Shown: positions 21,248-31,930, counted from the first letter of the stretch. The stretch: 64,000 nucleotides of DNA from Rhyacophila brunnea (GCA_022495005.1 JAGYXB010002071.1:558001-622000); one strand, 5' to 3'. Translations and numbers: made by a program. The notes: generated by a model not told the origin, from the letters alone.

Positions 21248-21831
21248 AAATACACACTGACCGGTATAATTAATTTAAATTCATGTTCCATCACTCGGTC
21301 GATAGTATTAATAGCATATATATAAGTTAATTACATATTTGCATTTTTAAGAAGTTGAAATATAATTTATTATACTGTTTAATTATTATACTGAAATATA
21401 ATTTATTATACTGTTAACTGAAATATAGTAAAAAAAATTGCTAGACATATTAAATCTCGGTGTAATCACGTGGCAGCGAAGAAATAAGAGTGGAAGAGTA
21501 AAGAAAGCTTAACGATACCTTCTCCGAGTAGTGGATTAAATTTGTATGTAAAATTCAATATAGATTTTTAGCAGATTGCAGTAAACTGTGAGAAAGAACT
21601 AAAATTGTGTATAAGAATTCAAAATATATTCAAGTATAAGCACATAATCGAGATCATCGAGACATAAAGACTTATACGGTAAAAAGGAGAAGACAGCAGA
21701 GGCAAACCATATTGCAGATAAGATGACAACCTGAAAAGACTCATGATATTAGGCAAGGGTCAATATTATATAAATAAAATATTTTGACAAAATTGTCGCA
21801 TCTGAGGTTTAACGACGATATGAGACTAATA
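21248..21831. repeat. AT-rich stretch with a duplicated 36-bp segment
   Basis: GAAATATAATTTATTATACT is present twice in tandem at about 21,357-21,425. Otherwise there is no gene or recognised element. Confidence 0.45.
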
Positions 21832-22390
21832 TTTGCAAACACGGCTCATTCCAATATTGTTGAAAAGTTAACCTTGAATGAATTTGTAAAGAAAAATACA
21901 ATTTAAATGAATTTTTAGACAGTAGCCTCAAACCCGGCCTTATTACATACAAAATAATAAATCAAAATGAATGAATTTCAAATGTGGCTTAAATTGCACA
22001 ATTATTTAGTTTCAAATATGGCTCGTTTCACGTTAGCCAATAAGAATTCAGTTGTTGGGTCATGTGACTAACATTTTAGTGGTATATATTGGTTGCTTAC
22101 TTGCATAGGCGGTTAATTCAATTTTTTATGTTGCAGAAACGGTTCAATCCAACTATCGTTTTCAAACCCGGTTCGATACAAACATTAAAAAGAAATAGTT
22201 TTTTTATTAATATTGTATTGAATAAGTTTCCCTTCATGTTCTATTTTAAATATACTACACTTCAAATGAACAGAGAAATCAAACAAAGTAGTCTTTTATT
22301 AATCTGTAAAACAGTTTAATGCATTTTGTCGCAAATTATGTTTTTGGTATTGAGCCCAGTTTGCAAATAGTAGGCTCAATATATTGTTTA
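21832..22390 (+). repeat. array of degenerate TTTCAAAyryGGCTCrwT motifs
   Basis: About seven related words occur on one strand: TTTGCAAACACGGCTCATT (21,832), CCTCAAACCCGGCCTTATT (21,926), TTTCAAATGTGGCTTAAAT (21,976), TTTCAAATATGGCTCGTTT (22,010), GAAACGGTTCAATC (22,137), TTTCAAACCCGGTTCGAT (22,159) and TTTGCAAATAGTAGGCTCAAT (22,360). Spacing is irregular (25-200 bp), so this is not a simple satellite. Function unknown. Confidence 0.4.
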
Positions 22391-23296
22391 CTATTCAATT
22401 GATACCATAATAATTAGAGAAAGAATTTGACGTCAAACAAAGACTATCTATTATGCTACAATCAGTATTTCTAATCGCTCATATATAAGCACTACTTCCT
22501 TTAAGTATCGCCAAACCGCTAGAGGTTATAGTCAACCAAGTCACTTGTAACTCCGCCATACGACATGTAATAAAATTATATTGCTAAGAGATTAACATTC
22601 TTTTAGACTATGACAACATTACTCGGGCTTGATGGAGTTAAGATAATCATCTGCGGCAAAGCAGGGCCAATCGCATCCTCCTCAAGCGATGGCCGATACG
22701 GCGCTGAGTTGGTTAATCTCATGTACCTACTTAGATTAGCCTACAAACATCCCCTCGGATATTGTCACCCTACAGATATTGTAAATGTTTGTATAATATG
22801 CATTTGATACAAAAATATAAACACTCTTAACCAGACATTATATTTTGAACATCATTACGCAATGTTCCCAAGAGACAAATTCACTCTACAGCATCTTATA
22901 AACACTCGTATCACGGCTTTCCATCACGACTTAATCTCATTAATTTGAAGAAAAGCCAGGTTTGACTCTTTTCAAGTACTCATAGGAAATGACCGTACCA
23001 TGTCAAATGTCACATTACACAATTATTCACTTTAGATACCTATCACGAATGAATTGATTATTATTACCCACGACTGACCGCCGAGCCGAGCCCAACGTTT
23101 ATGTCCAAATTAGTCATCCAAAACTTAGTATAAATTAATCTAAAATAGGATTAATAAATATTAATATAATCAGATTTAAGTAGTGCAAAACGTAATTTAA
23201 TAATCAAAATGACAATATGATACTTTCACATCAGTCTAGACTGGCTTTGTTGACATTGTGTCGTTGACAATCTACTATCATATGAATAAAATAACG
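22391..23296. other. no gene; 22,600-22,800 of balanced composition
   Basis: The part at 22,605-22,790 is visibly richer in G+C and has a 65-codon open frame without a known domain. It could be conserved non-coding DNA. The remainder is AT-rich. Confidence 0.35.
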
Positions 23297-23698
23297 CCTG
23301 TACACATGCATGGAATTACTGTCGGCAATTGTGCTTATTTTAAACTGTCATGACAATAACTGTTTACACGTAAAAGTGCTGACTGTCTCTCCAATCCCAT
23401 TCTTCAAGAGTAAGAGAGACGCGATGTTGTCATTTTATACTACTATCTGACAGGTCGTATTGAAAATCGGAGCTCAATATGAGTAGTTCGTTTTTTTGCC
23501 GGCAGGTTCGCTACGATCGCTCTACTGCGCAGGCGCAGATCGAAAATAATCTTACTTACGCGCAATAAATCATCACAATTTAGAATCTTCCAATCTTGTT
23601 TGATTTATGCACGCAATCTTGACAACTGCAGGATAATACCTATTTCCTCATACATTTTCTTACTGTGCACAGTACATCCATGCACGTGTAAACGGGGT
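23297..23698. mobile_element. candidate MITE with GTTTACACGTGCATGG ends
   Basis: The left end CGCCTGTACACATGCATGGA and the complement of the right end CCCCGTTTACACGTGCATGGA are diverged inverted repeats of about 29 bp, both leading into TACTGT. The interior holds the palindrome at 23,525-23,538. No target duplication was recognised. Confidence 0.5.
23525..23538. promoter_or_regulatory. NRF1/Erect-wing-like palindrome
   Basis: The palindrome CTGCGCAGGCGCAG fits the NRF1-type consensus (YGCGCAYGCGCR), the site of Erect wing in insects. It lies in the middle of a candidate MITE, so it may be carried by the element rather than belong to a gene promoter. Confidence 0.3.
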
Positions 23699-23764
23699 AT
23701 AAGTCATAAAGGTTGGTAAGTCGATAATTTAAGTATTTAGAGTTAACCATGGATTATGTGTCTA

Positions 23765-26064
23765 TCTAATATATAAAAATTAATATTTGTGTGTTTGTTT
23801 GTTCGTATTGAATGCGCAGCCATACCGTTCATCCGATTGCGATAAAACTTTGTAAACTTATTGCTTGCACTTGCGCGAAGAGTATAGGCTATACTAATAT
23901 ATAAAAATGAATGTATGTCTGTCTGTATGTCTGTATGTCTGTATGTCTGTCCCGTATGCGTTCCTATACCATTCATCCGATTGCGATGAAATTTTGGTAA
24001 GTGGTTATATGCACACCCATAAAGGTTTCTGAATTAGAAAAATCATCATCTTCTTCTTCTTCTATTCTATATTTTTCTATTCGTATGGTTCCTATACCAT
24101 TCATCCGATTGCAATGAAATTTTGGTAAGTGGTTGTATGCACACCCATGAAGGTTTCTGAATTAGAAAAATCATCATTTTCTTCTTCTTCTTCATTCTAT
24201 CTTCTTTTATTCGTATGGTTCCTATACCATTCATCCGATTGCGATGAAACCTTCGTCAGTTGTTGTGTTAACACCCGCAAAGGTTTCTGAAATAGTACAA
24301 TCATCTTCTTCTTCTTCTTCTTCTTCATTCTATCTTCTTTTATTCGTATGGTCCCTATACCATTCATCCGATTCCAATGAAACCTTCGTCAGTTTTTGTG
24401 GTAACACCCGCAATGGTTTTTGAATTAGTACAACCATCTTCTTCTTTTTCTATTCTATATTTTTTTATTCGTATGCGTTCCTATTCCATTCATCCGATTG
24501 CAATAAAATTGTCGTCAGTAATTGTGCCAACACCCGCGAAGGTTTCTGAATTAGTACAACCATCTTCTTCTTCTTCTTCATTCTATCTTCTTTTATTCGT
24601 ATGGTCCCTATACCATTCATCCGATTGCGATGAAACCTTCGTCAGTTGTTGTGGTAACACCCTCAATGGTTTTTGAATAAGTACAACCATCTTCTTCTTC
24701 TTCTTCTATTCTATATTTTTCTATTCGTATGGTTCCTATACCATTCATCCGATTGCAATGAAATTTTGGTAAGTGATTGTATGCACACCCATGAAGGTTT
24801 TTAATTTAGAAAAATCATCATTTTCTTCTTCTTCATCATTCTATCTTCTTTTATTCGTATGGTTCCTATACCATTCATCCGATTACGATGAAACCTTCGT
24901 CAGTTGTTGTGTTAACACCCGCAAAGGTTTCTGAAATAGTACAACCATCTTCTTCTTCTTCTTCATTCTATCTTCTTTTATTCGTATGGTCCCTATACCG
25001 TTCATCCGATTGCAATGAAACCTTCGTCAGTTTTTGTGGTAACACCCGCAATGGTTTTTGAATTAGTACAACCATCTTCTTCTTCTTCTTCTTCTTCTAT
25101 TCTATATTTTTCTATTCGTATGCGTTCTTATTCCATTCATCCGATTACAATAAAATTGTCGTCAGTAATTGTGCCAACACCCGCGAAGGTTTCTGAATTA
25201 GTACAACCATCTTCTTCTTCTTCTTCTTCATTCTATCTTCTTTTATTTGTATGGTCCCTATACCATTCATCCGATTGCGATGAAACCTTCGTCAGTTGTT
25301 GTGGTAACACCCGCAATGGTTTTGAATTAGTACAACTATCTTCTTCTTCTATTCTATATTCTTCTATTCGTATGCGTTTCTATTCCATTCATCCGATTGC
25401 AATAAAAATTTCGTCAGTAATTGTGCCAACACCCGCGAAGGTTTCTGAATTAGTACAACCATCTTCTTCTTCTATTCTATCTTCTTCTATTCGTATGCGT
25501 TCCTATACCATTCATCCGATTGCAATGACATTTTGATCAAGTGTTGTGCCCTTGCCCGCAAAGGTTTCTGAATTAGTACAACCATCATCTTCTTCTTCTA
25601 TTCGAATGCCTACCTACACCATTCATCCGATTGCAATGAAACTTTGGTGAGTTGTCATGCGCATGCCCACGAAGGTTTCTGGATTAGAAAATCATCTTCT
25701 TCTACTATTCGTATGCGTTCCTATACCATTCATCCGATTGCGATGAAACTTTTGTCAGTTGTGTGCGGTTTCTAAATTATTATTATATAACATACAAAGT
25801 TTGTTGTTTGTTTGTTCCATCCAATTTTGTTTTTTTTTTACTACATATTTATAACATTAATAACGTTTTCATATTTTGGATTCGATTTTAATTTAGTGTT
25901 CTTATGTTTGACCTTTACTCCTATTAGATTTATTTTCATATTGCCATATTGTATTACACTGATGTTTTAATATTAAAAAAATAATTACCTTTTATTATTT
26001 TTCAAATATCTAAGATAAATATAACCACGAAGCGACCCTGTGCGAAGCCGGGTACTTCAGCTAG
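23765..26064 (+). mobile_element. Helitron 3: tandem-repeat-bearing non-autonomous Helitron
   Basis: The element begins TCTAATATATAAAAATTAAT after a host A and ends GCCGGGTACTTCAGCTAG before a host T. A GC-containing subterminal stretch (ACGAAGCGACCC..GCGAAGCC) precedes the end. It has no transposase. Most of its 2.3 kb is an array of about sixteen units of roughly 128 bp. A second copy of the 5'-terminal sequence (CTAATATATAAAAATGAATG) occurs inside at about 23,895, and a similar word directly follows the 3' end at 26,065. Confidence 0.8.
23820..25765 (+). repeat. ~128-bp tandem array with (TTC)n tracts
   Basis: The core CATTCATCCGATTGCGATGA recurs about sixteen times (near 23,829, 23,971, 24,101, 24,231, 24,361, 24,491 and so on to 25,727), mostly at 120-133 bp spacing. 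Each unit has CCTATACCATTCATCCGATT, a GTCAGTTGTTGTG-like part, CACCCGCAAAGGTTTCTGAA, ATTAGTACAACCATC and a (TTC)n tract of variable length. Long open frames here (24,377-24,676; 25,015-25,536) are translations of the repeat and not genes. Confidence 0.9.
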
Positions 26065-27048
26065 TATTATATAAAAATGAATGCTACAAAAACAAATCAA
26101 GGCCATTCAATATATAGAACATATATCCATAACATGATTTCGAGACTTACCAACTTTTGGCATTAACCTCACAAATATTGATTGGTATGCCGGTAATAAG
26201 AGAAGGGTGATGAGGTAATTAGAAGCTGTCACAAGGGAGGCCATATTTCGAATCAAAATGGAGAAGAATTCTCAACAGACAGACACTATTTCCATACCGG
26301 AAACAAAGCAAACAACAAAGCTTTACCGGTCATTACGCGCGATAATTTATTTCCTCGATCTAAATTATTTCAGTCGTGAAATTCCACGGACCTACTGTAA
26401 ATCACTTATTGGTTATAAGGGGCTTAGTAGGCCCTGTTCTATACGACGAGTCCCTCCAAAGCTGGCTCGACAAATTTCGTTTACACACTCTAGGGTTTCA
26501 ATTAATGACAATGTTACGGGACATGAGCACGCCTACAATAATTAATTGGAGCCCTAAAGGTCCTTTCATTTAAAAATACGAGGATATAGAATTACAGCGT
26601 ATTGACGGGCTCGTATTGAATTATCTCTAAGCCCCAACGTTATTGAGAGGAATAATATGTCCCATTTGGATTTTCTCTTTATGCGTTACATATATATAGA
26701 ATTAATGAATCAGTGTTTTGGTTTCGACCGCCATTAAATGAATGTGTGAGAAAGGGTTCATGAAAAATTTACCGCAGCGGATAAATCCTAACTATTCCTA
26801 AATTGCCACAACCCGAAATTCGACAGATAAAACCACATTTGAAGTTTTTACATACCTAACATAATTATTTTTACTGCCATTTTGAAAATTATTTTAAGTT
26901 AAAAAAAAATAGGTATCTACATAATATCGAACACATGGAATTAAAAAAAAAACATTTGTACTTAGCTAGACTAGAACCTACACCAAACCAATCTACCCCA
27001 TACCACAATCGAGAAATTCACTCGGCCGTACGTTTGGATTTGAATTAT
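26065..27048. other. no gene; balanced-composition stretch 26,200-26,680
   Basis: About 480 bp have composition close to 45% G+C by eye, with few homopolymers. There are two overlapping open frames without known domains (26,258-26,545; 26,376-26,573). Such stretches are often conserved non-coding DNA, but this is inference. Confidence 0.35.
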
Positions 27049-27475
27049 CAGGGTTACATATAAGTTGTACGTATTCAGTTCATCGTGGGACACTTATTCG
27101 TGCGCCGCAGTACTTGAAACATGAGTTCGTATAACATTTTATCAAATGACGAGTTCTTCGTTGAACATTTCACCGTGGAATACATTTGTACGTATCTTAC
27201 AAAATGCGGCGATAGTTTGCAAATAGTACTGTTCCAGTAAGATTAACTCTAACCTAACCTTACATAACCTAGTAAAGACATCTCATAAAATTCGCCACAT
27301 GTTGTAGCATACGTACAAATATACTCCACGGTGAAATTTTCAACGAAGAACTCGTCATTTGTTTAAATGATACACGAACTCATGTTTCACGTACTGCGGC
27401 ACACGAATAAGTGTCCTGCGGTGAACTGTTTACGTACAAATTTCCGGATACGAATCATTAGTAGTTTTTTCCCTG
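27049..27475. mobile_element. fold-back element with long arms and TTAGG-like spacer
   Basis: The left arm (27,055-27,225) and right arm (27,285-27,450) are inverted copies. Shared blocks include GGACACTTATTCGTG, GCCGCAGTAC, AAACATGAGTTCGT, AAATGACGAGTTCTTCGTTG and TTTCACCGTGGA. The spacer contains CTAACCTAACCTTACATAAC. The outer ends are CAGGG..CCCTG. No matching target duplication was seen. A related end lies at 29,050-29,145. Confidence 0.75.
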
Positions 27476-27831
27476 TAAATCCAAAAATTACCAAAACTAA
27501 GGTCACCCGCCACGCAGTGTTTTGACTGATTTTAATGTGACTCATACTAACAAAAAGTGCCTATGCGAGAGATGAATACGGTGACAAAACAACAAATAAA
27601 TGACGCCAATTAATTGACATAATATATTATTATTTAAAAAAAAAATTTAACAATAATAACAGGCAAAACTATGCTATGAAACGATCTTCCCGCCGGCAGT
27701 AAGCGCCGCAATTTGTTTCGGTTTTGTGGCAACCAAGTCGGACGACCCGGAAGACCCAACAGTTAGTTGAACCGATTTAAACATCTCTTCGCTTTTAAAA
27801 ATAATAAGAATTGCATTACATTAAGGGTGTG
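27476..27831. other. no gene recognised
   Basis: Partly GC-richer around 27,680-27,770 (CCCGCCGGCAGTAAGCGCCG). Nothing recognisable. Confidence 0.4.
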
Positions 27832-27839
27832 GTTGTAAC

Positions 27840-28404
27840 TAGAGTTGGGTATTTCTCGAAAAAATCTCAATCTCGAGATACGGGATTTCCAGAAAAGAAT
27901 TCGGGAAATCAAAAAAAAACCTGTAAAAATCCTAAAATCAGTGTAAAAACAGACAAATTCCAAAAAAATATGATTTTTCATTTATGTAAGAAGACAAACA
28001 AAATAGAAGTAGGAAAACAAAAAAATTCAAAACATTACTTATTAAAATAGAATTTCAAAAAACACAGACGGTCAATCGCTGCGTCTGACAATCGCGTACG
28101 CTTTTGAGACACAAAATTCCCTGATGTTGCAAAGATTGGCTCATTTTGAGTCGACGTTGGCTTAATTGTGTTAAATACCCCGATCAGTCCTTGAGCGTTT
28201 TGTGTTTTCTGTCCACTTTTTTCATACAGAAAATCGTTTTTTCAATTAATATTTGATAATAAAGAAATCCCGAATCCCGAGAAAAAATTCTCGAGATCCG
28301 GGATTTCCCGAAATGTTAAAAATTTCAATTCTCGGGATTCGGGATGGAAAATCTCGAAAATTTCTCGAGAATTCCCGTCGGGAAATTCCCGAAACCCAAC
28401 TCTA
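27840..28404 (-). mobile_element. non-autonomous hAT transposon with perfect 8-bp target duplication
   Basis: GTTGTAAC occurs directly before (27,832-27,839) and after (28,405-28,412) the element. The ends TAGAGTTGGGTATTTCTCGA and, inverted, TAGAGTTGGGTTTCGGGAAT are terminal repeats. Subterminal regions are packed with variants of ATTCTCGGGATTCGGGAT. The minus strand retains the hAT dimerisation region. Length 565 bp; it is an internal-deletion derivative of an autonomous hAT. Confidence 0.9.
28035..28195 (-). pseudogene. hAT transposase C-terminal dimerisation domain relic
   Basis: The minus-strand frame reads GVFNTIKPTSTQNEPIFATS then GNFVSQKRTRLSDAAIDRLC and FLKFYFNK before a stop at 28,035. 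It matches the hATC pattern (PTSTESERLFS.AG.....RR.RLS...L..LLFLK), which mediates transposase dimerisation. About 50 codons remain and the catalytic DDE core is gone. It lies inside the hAT element bounded by GTTGTAAC, which supports the assignment. Confidence 0.85.
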
Positions 28405-28412
28405 GTTGTAAC

Positions 28413-28885
28413 TAGGTTTAATTCTCGAGTGTGGAGAAATATTGGTTACACTTAGACACGTGTTAAATAAAGTTCATCACGTTAACGAAACCGCCATTAC
28501 GTCATGAACAAAATCCGGCTTCAATGCCTTGTTAGTATATAACAGCTGAATTTTTATTTCTATCTAATCAATCTTTGTGTACTAACTAACCTGAGGAATT
28601 ATCATGTGGTATTTATTACATTTGTATCACTTTCCGAGCCGCTCAATATTCGACTTAGAATTTAACCAGTCAACAATCGACTGTATAATTAATTAATTTT
28701 GGTAATCCCCGATAATTATTGTCACCAATTCGGACCGGCCTGAAATTACGTGTCGTTATCGTGAAATGTTGTATCAGAAATATAATATGGCCGTATATTA
28801 AAAACCGTCCAACCTCTTTGGGTCTTATAGTACTGACATAAAATAATTCATGTCTAAATAAAATATGGTTCTTGTTGGTTTACAC
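28413..28885. other. no gene recognised
   Basis: Moderately AT-rich. No domain or repeat was identified. Confidence 0.4.
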
Positions 28886-29012
28886 TTTACAGGAAGCCAA
28901 CAGCAAACAAAATTTGAAAATAACCCATATACTGGATTATTTTTAAGTTAGGTTAGGTTAGGTTTTCATTCTTGAATTATTCATGAATTTTGCCAAAATC
29001 AACCATGAAAAT
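28886..29012 (-). mobile_element. truncated copy of the GGAAGCCAG MITE
   Basis: TTTACAGGAAGCCAACAGCAAAC starts the stretch, followed by TTTGAAAATA, ATATACTGGATTATT, a GTTAGGTTAGGTTAGG run and AATTATTCATGAATTTTGCC. This is the inverted order of the element at 19,394-19,592. The second terminal repeat is lost. Confidence 0.65.
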
Positions 29013-29049
29013 TGAATTAATGTTAATATTGAATCGAATAAAATTGGAG

Positions 29050-29145
29050 ACCATATAGTATACGGTCACATCTTTCCAATAAAAAGCTCACGGTGAATTG
29101 TGCCACGGTGAAATATTTTACGTACAATTTACATGTAACCCTGAA
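29050..29145 (-). repeat. end fragment of the fold-back family of 27.0-27.5 kb
   Basis: The complement reads CAGGGTTACATGTAAATTGT and ACGTA, then TTTCACCGTGG, like the left end at 27,049. Only about 95 bp remain. Confidence 0.5.
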
Positions 29146-29779
29146 ATTAAACGTGTACTTAATCGTAATACTTATATTAACAGTGGAAACAAAGCACACC
29201 ACCCTAAGAATGCATAGGTACTATTAATTATACTGAACTCGGAAATGCCTTGTTGGGATTATAATATTATATTGTATCGCGTCTGCAAAATACGAAGTTG
29301 AAAACGGGGAAACTTTTTACGGCGTCACAACGTAAAGCAGTGCAAAGAAATGCGCCTGGCAAGATTAATGTTCTGCAACCCGCTACACACGAAACTTAAA
29401 CAATTCACCAGCTGTTTAATTTTCTTTGTTCCAGTGCAAAAATCAGCACAGTGAAGTCCCGTGTGGGGTAGGGAGTTCATGCGATACATAAGGGCAGCAT
29501 ACTATAAAGGCCGGCGACTGAATAAACGAATACAAATCTGACAACTTTTGAGAGCAGTAGTGGTTTTCCACGAAGCAAACGATGCTATCGTTTCGTTAGA
29601 AAGAAAATTCCTGACAACATAACTATTATTGTATTGTAATACATATTATAATGGTGATTACACATATACCTATAACCATTACTGTTTGAGAGTAGGTTTC
29701 GTAGTATTATCAGTGGTGTGAATGTAAATTTAAAGATTTTTATGTTTAATTTGTCTAAAATAAATGGTAAAATGGGTAA
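29146..29779. other. no gene recognised
   Basis: The part 29,280-29,520 has balanced composition (for example CGGGGAAACTTTTTACGGCG). No coding region was found. Confidence 0.35.
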
Positions 29780-29787
29780 GTAGCTAC

Positions 29788-30253
29788 CAGTGGCGAGGGG
29801 TGGAGATAGGTTGTTAAGATTCGACATTAATAGTACCCACTAAACTTTGTCAGTCATACTTATTTGTTTTCATTGAAATAATAATACAATTTTCAGATGG
29901 TGCTGGTTAGTTTTAAAAAATCAATTAAACTGCCTAATCCAAACCATAATAGTTTAGGTATGCTATGAGCGATCCGATAAGACTATATCTCACTTTTTCA
30001 GTAATATTTCGTTGAATTAAGGATACATATTATTACAGATAGTTTTTTAGATAAACCGTTTTTTTTACTATTATCGTCTATGGCTTGGATCAGGTAGAGT
30101 TTAATTGAATTTTATTTTAAAAACTAACAAACACTATCTATAGTCTTTACATTGTAGTCTAAGTTCAATTAAAATAAATACGTTTAGTTGACAAAGTTTA
30201 GTGTCCACTATTTATGTCGAATCTTAACAGCCTACCTGCACACTCCGCCACAG
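29788..30253. mobile_element. hAT MITE (CAGTGGCG), intact copy A
   Basis: This 466-bp element has terminal inverted repeats of about 165 bp. Left and complemented right arms share GTTAAGATTCGACATxAATAG, CACTAAACTTTGTCA and TTAGTTTTxAAAA. The tips are CAGTGGCG and CTGTGGCG. The flanking octamers GTAGCTAC (29,780-29,787) and GTAGGTAC (30,254-30,261) differ by one base and fit an 8-bp hAT duplication. Other copies lie at 19,755, 31,701 and 39,545. Non-coding. Confidence 0.85.
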
Positions 30254-30261
30254 GTAGGTAC

Positions 30262-30941
30262 ATAACGAACATACAATTTGTAATATATTGTAGCTATTTA
30301 AGAATTTTTAAGCTGTTTGCGGTGACAAAAAAGTTAGATTTAACGCTACATGGCAGCTGCATATTTTGAAAGCTTGATGACAAGAAAAACATAAAATTGG
30401 TAAAACTGCTCACTTCGTCCATAAATATTTTTAGATGTGTGACTTTTAGGTATGAATTGTCAGTGAAACACATAGCAGGGCAAAGTTACGTTGCATTCAG
30501 AAATAAAGATATGTCCACTGTTTTTAATGAGCCAACCCGCTCCCTGAATGAACTGCACTCAGGCAGATAATATTGTGGACTTTAAAAAACTGCATCCACT
30601 TTTCTCTACTGATGTATATTTATTTTCCAGTGGGGAAGTATTCATTCAGACTCAATTCAGTGTCCCGGAGCGAAGAGTTGGCCGAGATATCGTATTTCAA
30701 TGAGATATGTACCTACTGCTAATTGGTTTTATGTTTATTTTTATTTTACTGCGTTTAGAGTAGAAATCTTTTTAGAAAATATTTGTTACAGCAAGGATAT
30801 ATAGATTTACTGAAAGAGCATTCAAATATCACTGGTTTTTATTGAATACGTATTTATTATGAATATATTGGAAAATTGAATTTTGTATTGGTTTTTTACC
30901 GATGTTTCCCGTCGCAAATTAAACAAAATAAATATATATTG
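30262..30941. other. no gene recognised
   Basis: AT-rich. The part 30,520-30,690 is slightly GC-richer. Nothing recognisable. Confidence 0.4.
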
Positions 30942-31159
30942 AGCGGTGTATTTTTAAAGTGAACTTATTCTATTACTTGACGTAAATGAGTTATGAATGC
31001 CAGAATTTAGCATTCAATCCAGTAGAAAAATCAACTTCAAAATCGGTGCTTTAAGTAACTTTTTTCAATACAAAAGGAATGTGTAAACATCAACACCGTT
31101 TTTGGCGTTTGCCAAAAATTTGTCGTAGTGGAATAAGTTCACTTTGAAAATACACGCCT
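30942..31159. mobile_element. 218-bp MITE
   Basis: The left end GAGCGGTGTATTTTTAAAGT and the complement of the right end AGGCGTGTATTTTCAAAGTG align over about 38 bp and share GTGAACTTATTC. The flanks are TAT-rich, so a TA-type target is possible but cannot be fixed. Non-coding. Confidence 0.65.
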
Positions 31160-31380
31160 GTATTATATTAATGTACAGACCAATGCCTTTGTAAGATTAC
31201 ACGTCTTGTAGCCATACAGGAACACGCGTTGGTCCTCTCAGAAATGTCCTCTTACTTGCAAATTTTGTTTTAAAGTGCTCGTAGTCTGTTAATAATTAAG
31301 ATTTCCCATGTACTTTTTTAAAAAATACAAATATTTTTATGATACTATGTACCCTGGGTTTGGAGATATTTGTATCTTAG
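31160..31380. other. no gene recognised
   Basis: Short AT-rich spacer. Confidence 0.4.
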
Positions 31381-31590
31381 AGACCATCCACTTTGAGGAC
31401 TCTGACAGGGATCGGTCATCGGTTGGCTGTCAGAAGAGGTCAGTGCAGCTTAGTTGAGTAGTTGAGATAGCGAGTAAGCATAGTAATTCAAAGAGGTAAT
31501 ACGGTCACTGTTTTGGATCATGGGGTATCTCAGGGACTGGAGGAAATATACTAATAAAAGGACACCTAAATAATGTATTTCGACTTAAAA
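31381..31590 (+). repeat. dispersed repeat Q, copy 1
   Basis: Shares GTTTTGGATCATGGGGTATC, GGGACTGGAGGAAATAT, GGCTGTC and GAGGTAAT, in the same order and strand, with 52,190-52,400. About 200 bp, diverged, non-coding. Family unknown. Confidence 0.5.
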
Positions 31591-31700
31591 AAAAATGTTA
31601 AGTATACTATGTAGGTATATACATATTAGGTACATTGTTATTTTCTTTTACACTTTTATTATTATGATCGTGTATATTTAATTTACTATAATATTCTATA

Positions 31701-31790
31701 GAGGCTGGATTCGACATAAATAGTTCACACTAAACTTTGCCAGTCATGCTTATTTGTTTTCATTGAACTAATGATACAAATTGCCGTGTA
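31701..31790 (+). repeat. hAT MITE (CAGTGGCG) family, fragment C
   Basis: ATTCGACATAAATAG, CACACTAAACTTTGCCAGTC and ATGCTTATTTGTTTTCATTG match the left arm of copy A. Only about 90 bp of one arm remain. Confidence 0.7.
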
Positions 31791-31930
31791 ATTGATTGTT
31801 CTGGATTTTTATCCACACCTTGGTTTATTCATCGATATGTTCAGTAGAACGCTTACATTTTTGACGGGTTAGATTTTTAACATCACAGACAATTGCCATT
31901 TGACTTGAAGTTTTCAATTAAATTACGAAT

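Noticed and set aside
24377..25536. Open frames of 99 and 173 codons rich in Ser, Pro and Val
   Set aside because: They are translations of the 128-bp tandem unit of Helitron 3; their peptides repeat with the DNA unit and have no start context or domain.
23820..25765. CRISPR-like direct repeats
   Set aside because: Units are ~128 bp with no unique spacers, in an AT-rich eukaryotic Helitron.
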